Assembly: GCA_036897485.1 (NCBI GenBank)
Contig: JAYMTF010001797.1
Span: 1 to 21,245 of the forward strand
Length of the DNA stretch: 21,245 nucleotides
Direction of reading: 5' to 3'
From: Pelargonium nanum
Taxonomy: Eukaryota > Streptophyta > Magnoliopsida > Geraniales > Geraniaceae
The notes below the pieces were generated by a model, which was given only the letters and a program-made list of their open reading frames with translations, was not told the DNA's origin and searched no databases. Position numbers and translations under genes: made by a program. This document shows positions 10,005-18,251 of this stretch, piece after piece; position 1 is the first letter of the stretch; each line of letters starts with the position of its first letter.

Positions 10005-10175
10005 TAAGAGCATTTCTAATGTGTATAATTTTTTGTGTGAGTTGAGAGGAGAGAGAGCGTCATGTGGCGTTATATTTTATTTATTTATTTAAGAAATGTC
10101 ATATTGACGAGAAATTGTGAAATTGTAGGGGTTAGCGGTCAGCGCCATTTTTAAAGCTGCATTAAAAATGTTTTA
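10005..10175. mobile_element. Possible small MITE (GAGCATTTCTAATG-type ends)
   Basis: The left end reads taagagcatttctaatg. The reverse complement of the right end (10160-10175) reads taaaacatttttaatg, an imperfect terminal inverted repeat. The interior includes ggggttagcggtcagcgcc, which is unlike the surrounding DNA. Plant MITEs with agagcatctccaatg-like ends are common. I see no clean target-site duplication, so this is tentative. Confidence 0.35.
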
Positions 10176-11372
10176 AATGAGTTTGATTCTTTGTAACATT
10201 AAATTTATTAAAATATGTGCCTAATTTGTCTTATTTATTTGTTTATTTGTCTTCGTGTTTTTAAAACTATTTATTCATATTCATAAATGTTAAGAAATTT
10301 AAATTGTAGTAATTAATTCAGTCAACTAATTCTTTCAAAAAAAAAAATCAGTCAACTAATTAAATAGTACTTTTTCAACTTCCTTATCTCAAAATAAGTG
10401 TCATATTTAAATTGTGTCGTTGTCCCTAAATATTCCGTTTTCATTTTACGAAGTTAGTTATTCGTGAGTTATCAATGCCCATAAAATTTGTAAACTATTA
10501 TCTTTTGAGTTTGTTATAACACATGTCCGTGATGATGTAATAGTAAATATACAATACTAATAACTAATTTCTTCTTAATTATTCTCAAAATGATGTCACT
10601 AATTTTGAGATTGAACAAGTAATATTTTTACTAATATATTCTAAAATAACGAATCACTCATGCACCATTTAGTGATGATTTTTATATAGATAAAGTATTA
10701 ATTATAGACTTCGTAAGAGACAAATTCGACATATAGTTAAATGCTCTAACATTTATAACTTTATTCGTAAGTTCGAAGTGTTCAGAAGAACGACTAATTA
10801 TCATACAATTGGTTAAAATTTTGACTGCAACAGTGTAACAGTTAAATTAGTAATGATTCTCTTCAAAAACATCTGACGCACAACAATCTCAAGTAATATC
10901 TACCGACTCATAATTAAAACAAAAACTTCTAACAATGAAAAATATACTGTAATCGCTACCAAAAAAGTAGAAACAAATATAAAACTAAATGATTTAAAAC
11001 AAAATAACGTGAAAATTTGATTAATTAATTTCATCCTCTGCCTTCTCTTGTTCGTGTACGCCTAGTTATTATTTCCGTTTTAAAAAAAAATTACTTTAAA
11101 AGCAATTCAATATTCAACCATGTTACTCACGCGCAGGTAGGGAGAGTGGGACAATTGAAGAGAAAAAAAAAACATGTTTGGTACCTCCGTAACTCAACAC
11201 TCACTTCCTTCGCAGTGTGCCACACGCGTCACCTTCTCTCACTTTCTGTCTCTTGACTTGACCTCTCTGCTACTCTGCTGCTACTAAACTCCTCCCCCAC
11301 TCCTCCTTGTTTCCTGCTTCCTCCTCCGAACTCATCACTCACCACACACACCAATTTCAATTCCCAGCCACC
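10176..11372. other. Spacer and presumed promoter/leader of the O-fucosyltransferase-like gene
   Basis: AT-rich spacer up to about 11100 holds a 14-bp direct repeat (tcagtcaactaatt at 10318-10331 and 10348-10361). Closer to the gene the sequence becomes C/T-rich (11200-11370), like a plant leader. Two CGCG boxes are present, ACGCGC at 11129-11134 and ACGCGT at 11224-11229. No TATA box is obvious. The first ATG in the leader is the called start. Confidence 0.5.
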
Positions 11373-14300
11373 ATGAAAGGAGAAGCAAAAATGGTGTTCA
11401 AGTCCAAAATGAAGTGGTTTGCTCTGCTCGGGATCGTCCTTTCTGCTCTCTCTCTGTTCGTCCACTTCTTGCTCGCCAGATTCTCCCAACAAGGCATTGC
11501 CGGAGACTACAACTCTTCAATTACCATCTTCTCCTGGCGACCCATCTTCCACAGCGCCGACTTTTCCAGAACCGTAATGTGCTCATAAAGATCCCATTTT
11601 TATGTTTTGATCTGCTTTCGAGAGTGTGTAAATCGTTTCGTTTTGGAGTTTTGGTTTCTGGGTTTTCATGTTTCAGTGCCTGTAATGGGTTGGTGTGGTT
11701 TTTGGGAAGTAGATCAATTTTGTGTCCATTGTCTTGGCTGGAATGTTGTGTGTTATGGGTTTTGTTTGGATCTTTGGAGAGTGATGCAGATTGGTTTGTC
11801 TGTTTTCTGGGTTTTGTTTGAATTTGAGTTTTTAAGTTTCTTTGTTGGGTGGATTTGCCTCTCAGTTCCTATCAATGTTTTTTTTTCCTCTTGAATTTGG
11901 TTTGATGTAAAGGGGACAGTGTCATCTCTCTCATTGTCTCTTAACTTTCTGGTGCACTGTGCAGAGCTCTTTGTATAGAAGACTATGGGGTCCAGTTAGG
12001 CATCTTGAGTCTTTACACCCAGATGCCAATCCTAGAGGATACTATTCTGGTTAGTTTACCTTTTGCATATTTCCACTTAAATGGTTTGTTCTTGTTCCTT
12101 TTCTTTTTTGGAACCTGAATTTAAAGCTTACTGTAGATTAATGTACAGTTAATATTGTGCTTCTAGCTACACTGTTCTTGAGCCAGTGGGATTCTATGGC
12201 ATTCCAATTGGCTTCATTGTAAAATTGTTTTTACCGCGCAGGTGAAAATGTAGAGCCTTGTCCTGTGAATTGCCGATAGGGCTGTGAATTGCGATTAGTT
12301 ATGAAACAGTGGAAATGTACCATAGTTTGATATGTTTGAGGACTGGTTTTTTCTGAAATCTTAATAACTTTTTGCTGTGTTTTGGGAGCTTGTTGATGTT
12401 GAGCTTCTGTAACTTAAGGGTTTTGAGGTATTAGGTATGGTGACAGGACCTTCCTGCTGAAGAGCGTGTTGAATGAATTATGTTCTAGATATATGGTGGG
12501 GGAGTGCTTGGAACTTGAAAGCTGGAGGCGAGCTCCTTGTTTTGTGTTGGATATATATCATTCGTGTTTTTGTTTGATAGTCCAGATCATAGTGATCTAT
12601 TGATGAGTGGTTGGGGACAATAGAAATGCAGATAACCAATCCACTATACTTGCGGACAAAGTTCTTGAGTGGGCACTTCTTATGACTTAAAACAAGTGAT
12701 ATTTTTCTTCTATTTGCTATGGTGCACGTGTACTCAATTTTGATTTGTATAGTTTTCTATCATCGTAATTCATAACAACAAAAATACAAATTCAAGGTCT
12801 TCCTTTACATGAGTTGCTATGCTCCTCTGTTGTGTATCGCGCTGCCTTTCCTTCTAGACATTCCTATTTTTTTTATTAGAATTTCATCTTTGTAATGCAG
12901 AAGATCCATTATATAGTTATAAATAATAGATAAGGTTTATGGAGCTGCCAATCTGTACTTCCATTGGAATGTGTGAGTGTTTAGTTTGCTTTAATTATCT
13001 GTACTATTCCTAACTCAATTCTCTGTACCAGATCCTCATTCACAAACGAATGGGTTTATCTTTGTCAGGATACAAGGTGGTTTTCATGAGATTAAGAACT
13101 CGGTGAGAAAGACAATTTGACTTGCCCGTTTTACTATATATATGTGTGTGTGTGTAATTGATCAGAATGACTGACAATATTATCTTGAACTTCCAGATAT
13201 CCGACGCTGTCGTGGTTGCTCGGCTTCTTAATGCTACCTTAGTTATTCCGCAGATCCAATCAACCACAAGCAGCAAGGGGATCAGGTTGTCTGACATCCA
13301 GAATATCATCATTATAGTTTCATCTTTTATTTAAATATTTTAAAAAGTTTTGATTATAGTAATCATGAACTATACATGACTTGTGTCAAATCATTTGTTT
13401 CCTGCAGCTCCGAATTCAAGAGCTTTGCCTACCTCTATAATGAGGAGCAGTTCATGGCAGCATTAGTAAAAGATGTCAAAATAGTGAAAACCCTTCCCAA
13501 GAATCTTAAGGGGGCTAGGAGAAAAAAGAAGATTCCAAGTTTTAAAGTGTCATTCTCATCTTCCCCATATTTTTATTTGCATAACGTTCTCCCGGTACTA
13601 AACAAGCATTTAGTGGTTGAGCTAGTTGTTTCTGATGGTGGATGCTTGCAGGTAATGATCATTTTTGTATCTTCCGTAGAGTGTAGAAACTCAGTTAGAT
13701 ATTTTCATGGATTATTATGACCCTATGTACTATCTATTAAGGTGGTCTGATGGTTACTGGTATCTTGATTTCTCACATAGCTTTAATTTTTAAAACTGTT
13801 TAGATATGGCTGTTATTGAAACGTTGTAGGGAATGCGGCATAAGTAAATCACGTGCATGTTGGTTTAACTAGTAAATATCTTTTCTAGGCCATCCTTCCA
13901 CCTCATCTTGAAGAGTATCAGAGGTTGAGATGCAGGGTTGCTTTTCATGCCCTTCGATTTCGGCAGGAGGTCCAGGACCTTGCAACTAAAATTTTGCAGA
14001 GGTTAGCACTTGTCGTTGTAAAGATCATATGATTTGTTTTACTTCGTATTCATTTCTCATTTTAATTTTTAAATCTGTTTTAGGTTACGGGCTCCGGGGC
14101 GACCATTTATAGCCTTTGATCCTGGGATGACTAGAGATGCTTTAGCGTATCACGGTTGTGCTGAACTCTTCCAGGTACCTTCTTCAAGACCAGTTGAAAT
14201 TACTGGTTATTTTATTTGTCAAACCCTTCATTAGCAAAGCTTGTCCAACTTTTGATGTGTGTATTGAAACTTCCCAAGGATGTACACAGTGAGCTCATTC

Positions 14301-16379
14301 AGCACAAAAGAGCTTGGCTAATAAAGCGCGGGATTGTGAAGGGAAAACTTATTGTCAATTCAGCAGAACAACGCGCTAATGGTTCATGTCCACTAGTGCC
14401 AGAAGAGGTAAGAGTGCATAACAACATTAATCCCTAAGATCAGCATTAGTTCTTATATTGTCTGCAACTATCCATGTGTCGGAGTTTACTGTGTGCCACT
14501 TAATGATTTAGAGTGCAGGGACTTACTGCTTTCACTCTACTGAGCCAATTAGAAATCGCTGATTAGTTTGTCTACTGTTTAATTTCCTGATGTATCTTTT
14601 TCAAGTGTCGATCATTTAAAAGAGAAGGGGAAAGTGAGGCTGTCAGTCTGAACAACTTTATTTTCTACAGATTGGCATTCTACTCCTTGCATATGGATAC
14701 TCATGGGACACGATAATATATGTAGCTGGAGGAGAAGTTTTTGGAGGCCAAAGGACGTTAATTCCTCTTCACGCGATGTTTGAAAATGTTGTCGATAGGA
14801 CTTCCCTTAGCACAGCTTGGGAGCTCAATAGGATTTATGGTCGTGAGACTACCCTTAATGGCGGTTCTTTCAGAACTCCACCTCTTGCCGAGAAAGAAAT
14901 GAAGTTTGAAACATGGAAAACTGGAGGTCCACGTCCTCGCCCACTTCCTCCACCACCAGCGCGCCCTAAAGTATATAACATTGAGGGTTGGTGGGGTTGG
15001 GTGGCTGAGAGTGATAACGAGCCTGAGAGCACCGTTATGGAGCTGAGAACTAATGCACATAAGTTACTATGGGAAGCAATCGACTATGTGGTTTCTGTTG
15101 AGGCTGATGTCTTCATCCCTGGATTTGATCGTGATGGTAAAGGGCATCCAAATTTTGCCAGTATGGTGATGGGCCACAGAGTCTATCAGTCAGCTGCGAC
15201 AAAAACATTCAGGCCAGACAGGTAGTTATATCAAATATCAAGTTTGAGTACATAAACTTCATCTAGCACAGTAGCATTGATTAGTTTACAGTTACACTAA
15301 TTTTCTACACTTTGCTAACTTCCATAAATATGAACCTCAAAATTTAAGTTTTAACACTTTTTTTTAGTCTTTGCGTAACAACTAACAAGATACCCTTATA
15401 GAGCACACTTAATGAGATCAAGGTGATAAATGTCAAGTATCAAGCGAAATGGTGTGAATTGCTTTAATAATTGACTTTTTTTCTGTTCCCACGTCTTCCT
15501 TTACTCTTTGTTTTCATCAAAAGTCTCTGAACCACCTTTATGGCGTAATTAACACAATCAGCTTCACAGCATGGGCTAGTAGGACCATTCTATCACAGTA
15601 TTGCTTTTTCACCTTTTTATCTTGTCAAACTTTGAAACTTGATAGCTGGTGGAGTCTTGTGAAATTCCAGCTAAATATTGGTATTATTGTAGCATTCCCG
15701 TGTTCTGAATAGGCAGATTGCACGTTCTGGCCACTACTATGAAATGCTCCGCAACTCATAATTAGACACTGCATGTTTAGACTAGCGTCTCAATAGAATT
15801 CGTTGCTACACGACCTATATTCACGCTTCTTCTGATGTCACATCAAATTGCTATGTCGACGATGATTTTCTTGCTAATATTATATATTTATGTTTGTGTC
15901 AACACAGAAAAGAAATCGCCAAGCTTTTGAAAAAATCCAGTGGTTACTTGTATCAAGCAAACCATACTTGGCTTAGATCGGTACGCAGGCATCTTAGTAA
16001 AACCTTACTAGATGGTCTCAGAGAAGCATCCACGGGATCAAAGCCGCAATCCTTTCTATCTCATCCAGTCCCTGAATGTTCTTGCATGAAGTACGAACCT
16101 ACTGAAAAATCAAGTCATGCTTCTAGCCCTCTAGCGCACTCTCAGATTCAGTCTATTCTTGGAGTTGGGCACCGTTGCCCTGCTTGGATGGACCATGATC
16201 GGGTCTCTCGGGCGAAGGACAAGGACAATGAAGAGGATCTTGACGACGATGAATCATCATCATCTGGACTGTTTTTTGGACACGGTGCTGGGAATCAGGA
16301 AAGCGGAGGCGGTGAAATAAACAGCAAAGAAGAAACCCAACTAGAGGATCAAGAAGAACTAGGGGATACAGAAAAATAA
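11373..16379 (+). CDS. O-fucosyltransferase family protein (GDP-fucose protein O-fucosyltransferase-like)
   Basis: Ten exons: 11373-11573, 11965-12049, 13032-13102, 13197-13285, 13408-13651, 13889-14001, 14084-14174, 14279-14407, 14671-15221, 15908-16379. All borders are GT..AG and in frame, giving 681 residues. The start ATG sits in gccaccATGa, a good plant context. One membrane helix (residues 15-35) makes it a type II, probably Golgi, protein. The glycosyltransferase-like region includes GFIFVRIQGGFHEIKNSISDAVVVARLLNATLVIP (starts at 103), FIAFDPGMTRDALAYHGC (276-293) and GGEVFGGQRTLIPLHAMF encoded in exon 9. A proline-rich linker (PRPRPLPPPPARP) and WWGWVAESDNEPES follow. The tail is rich in Asp/Glu. 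Plant members are implicated in cell-wall or glycoprotein fucosylation; substrate here is unknown. The usual HLR-type motif residues are not present (see findings). I do not assign a symbol. Confidence 0.9.
12050..13031 (+). other. Intron 2 of the O-fucosyltransferase-like gene
   Basis: This is a 982-bp T-rich intron between TCTG|GTTAGT and taccAG|AT, splitting the Asp96 codon. No open frame or mobile element is recognised in it. Confidence 0.85.
13135..13155. repeat. (TA)n(TG)n microsatellite in intron 3
   Basis: A run of TA dinucleotides passes into TG dinucleotides about 30 bp after the exon 3 donor. It is likely length-variable between individuals. Confidence 0.9.
15222..15907 (+). other. 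Last intron (intron 9) of the O-fucosyltransferase-like gene
   Basis: A 686-bp intron between GACAG|GTAGTT and aacacAG|AAAAG splits the codon of the Arg in the conserved RPDRK stretch. It is AT-rich, with nothing coding seen. Confidence 0.85.
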
Positions 16380-17203
16380 GAGCCGATACTTGATTTTTTT
16401 TGAATGACCTCTTGCGTGCCCGTGATGAACCATTGGCCGATGGACGTATAGACCATAGTTTCTTTGATGACTTGAAGATCACTAGCCATTATTGGTTTCG
16501 GTCATGAGAGGGAGGTACAATCCAAGTTACCTAAACTAAAGGTGTGACTCAGTGATCGATTTATTTGACTGACTGACTCAGGTTCGTAACTTTTGCTGCT
16601 GGTTTAGATCTATTTGCTCTGGTGTTCATTTATGCTTCTACACTGGTTAGAATCATTTTAGTTGAATGGATTCTGGGGTAAATACTGTGGCGCTGGTTAC
16701 GTAGGTTGACAAACAATTTTGATGTAGCCTAACGCGGTGTTTTCCGGGGAAACCGAGCCATTGCAACATAAATTGACTTGGAGATGAATGATGTTTTAGT
16801 TGAGCATTATGAGTCCACATTTCAAAAGGATGTAATATGATTGAAGCAGAAGAAATTGTTGTATCTCTGTTGGATCCATGGTTGAATATTGTAAATCTTT
16901 TTTATTATAAGAAGAGTGTCAATTTTGTATTGAGTATTGAGTATGGTCACAGGAACATGGTTAAAGGTGTGTGGCACTGGGTCACAAGGAATATATTGGG
17001 ATGAAAGAAGAATGTCTTGTAGTTTGAGTTATTGTTTTTATATTGAATTTTTGTTTAAAGAGGAGTCAATTGGTGTGATATATTTATTATTGTATAGTTG
17101 TATCTTTGTAATTATGTGTTATAACAAATGTAATGGATACAAACTAATTTACTATCGACAATTAACATAACAAATTTTTTAGACAAGAAAGAAATAAAAC
17201 TTA
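16380..17203 (+). other. 3' untranslated region and spacer after the O-fucosyltransferase-like gene
   Basis: Moderately GC-balanced sequence to about 16930 is probably the 3' UTR; the T/A-rich stretch near 16890-16930 is a candidate poly(A) region. From 16937 to 17170 a 77-codon frame is open but very Tyr/Leu/Phe-rich and unlike any family I know, so I treat it as chance. The 22-bp repeat shared with the bHLH intron lies at 16768-16789. Confidence 0.45.
16768..16789 (+). repeat. 22-bp exact repeat, copy 1
   Basis: The 22 bases starting ataaattgacttgg and ending agatgaat recur exactly at 18744-18765 in the same orientation. This copy lies in the 3' region of the O-fucosyltransferase-like gene. 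Flanks on both sides differ between the copies. Confidence 0.85.
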
Positions 17204-17455
17204 CTCCCTCCGTCCCAAAATGAGTGTATTGTTTTCATTTTTTTGCAAAAATGAAGGATTACCAAATAATTAAGTGTGTTTCCAATATAACCCTCATTTT
17301 CCCCCTACACCCCATGTGCAGTTCATGTGCACTTCATAAGTGATAAAGGTAATATGGGAAAAACAACAATATAATAACCTAAAAATAGAAACAAGACACT
17401 CATTTTGGGACAAAAAATTTAGACAAATAGGACACTCATTTTGGGACGGAGGGAG
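17204..17455. mobile_element. Stowaway-like (Tc1/mariner) MITE, 252 bp
   Basis: The left end begins CTCCCTCCGTCCC at 17204 and the right end finishes with its reverse complement GGGACGGAGGGAG at 17455. The two ends match perfectly over 24 bases (17204-17227 and 17432-17455). A TA lies on each side (17202-17203 and 17456-17457), the target-site duplication expected of Stowaway elements. There is no coding capacity, as expected for a MITE. An extra partial copy of the right end lies inside at 17396-17411, and another lies beyond the element at 17487-17510. Confidence 0.93.
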
Positions 17456-17486
17456 TATTTTGAGACAAAAATACAAATTAAACATA

Positions 17487-17510
17487 ACACTCATTTGAGA
17501 CGGAAGGAGT
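17487..17510. repeat. Additional diverged Stowaway right-end copy
   Basis: The block acactcatttgagacgga followed by aggagt repeats the right terminal repeat of the adjacent MITE with small changes: the TTTTGGG core has become TTTGA-G. It lies 31 bp outside the element. It may be the end of an older or nested insertion, or a tandem duplication of the end. Confidence 0.75.
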
Positions 17511-17529
17511 GTTATAAGACTTCTCCAAC

Positions 17530-17727
17530 TAGAGTGGCAAAAGTTAAGGTCGGGTTGGGTTATGGTTGATGAACTCTAACCTGACAATAACACTCATTTT
17601 TGTTGTTGTGTGGGTATACCCGACCCTAAACCGATCTGTTTTGGATTGATAAATTCATATCCAAATTTGCCAAAAAACGGGTTTGATTTTGGGTACCTGG
17701 TAGATCGGGTCTGTTTTGCCAGCTCTA
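17530..17727. mobile_element. hAT-like non-autonomous element (about 198 bp)
   Basis: The left end tagagtggcaaaag (17530-17543) and the reverse complement of the right end, tagagctggcaaaac (17713-17727), form an imperfect terminal inverted repeat of the TAGaGntGGCAAAA type common in hAT MITEs. Inside are gtcgggttgggt, the palindrome gggtataccc (17612-17621) and cccgaccc, also typical of such elements. The expected 8-bp target duplication is poor (tctccaac against tctttagt), so the exact ends are uncertain. Confidence 0.6.
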
Positions 17728-17827
17728 TCTTTAGTAACCCAAAATCCCACCATATGCTGTCGGCAAGAAAACTCAAATGTAAGACCTCATAGATACCAAT
17801 CGCTTGAACCAACAAGTAAACAAGACT

Positions 17828-17930
17828 TGTTGGACAAAGCGATTTAAACCTTTATGGTCTCGGGTTCTAACCTCCTCACCGACATTACGAGATGGGGTGG
17901 AATTTTAGGTTCAAAGGGAAAAATTATATA
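17828..17930 (+). mobile_element. tRNA-derived SINE-like relic
   Basis: tgttggacaaagcgatttaa resembles a Pol III A box, and GGTTCTAACC (17863-17872) resembles a B box (GGTTCGAnCC). The spacing of roughly 30 bp is right for a tRNA-type promoter. The 3' part to about 17930 is assigned only by continuity. The same order of bases recurs at 21201-21245, supporting a repeat family and not a single tRNA gene. It cannot fold into a complete tRNA as far as I can see. Confidence 0.5.
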
Positions 17931-18251
17931 CCGAGCTCCCGTTAGCTCTCAAATCTCAACCCCTTAGGAAAGAAAACGCCGTTAAAAAAAAATTAAAATA
18001 AAAATATAACCAACGCCTTGCCTAGGGCTTCGTCTCTGTCCAAGTGTACACAACTCTTTTTCTCTGCCACCACCACCACCACCACCACCCACCGCTCTCA
18101 GGTACGCCGCGTATATGTTTCTGATGAATGTATATTTGTCTCTGTTCTCACCGATGGCTGGTTCCAGTTGCTTCTCTCTGAACTTTTGGTTTGGTCTGTG
18201 TTGCAAATTTCGCAGGAAATTGAGGCGAAGAACCGAGGACTGAACTCGGAC
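17931..18251 (+). promoter_or_regulatory. Promoter region, leader and leader intron of the bHLH gene
   Basis: A pyrimidine-rich leader (about 18025-18101) ends at CTCAG|GTACGC. The acceptor ttcgcAG lies at 18214-18215, giving a 114-bp leader intron (18102-18215) and a second exon with 36 leader bases before the ATG. The spliced leader has no upstream ATG from about 18040 on. TATA-like atataccgagctcc near 17926-17940 lies at the end of the transposon cluster. Exact transcription start is unknown. Confidence 0.55.
18067..18090 (+). repeat. (CCA)8-like microsatellite in the 5' leader
   Basis: About eight CCA units lie in the untranslated leader of the bHLH gene, 11 bases before the leader-intron donor. 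Such trinucleotide runs in plant leaders are often length-polymorphic. Confidence 0.9.

Noticed and set aside
11307..11372. In-frame upstream extension of the O-fucosyltransferase-like gene (22 codons)
   Set aside because: The extension begins at TTG, not ATG. The first ATG, at 11373, has a good plant initiation context and places the membrane helix normally.
11414..11894. Long + strand frames overlapping O-fucosyltransferase exon 1 and intron 1
   Set aside because: They are shadow frames of exon 1 running into a T/G-rich intron. The correct exon ends at the GT after 11573.
16937..17170. 77-codon frame after the O-fucosyltransferase-like gene
   Set aside because: Rich in Tyr, Leu, Phe and Ile as expected from T-rich DNA, no known family, overlaps probable 3' end region.
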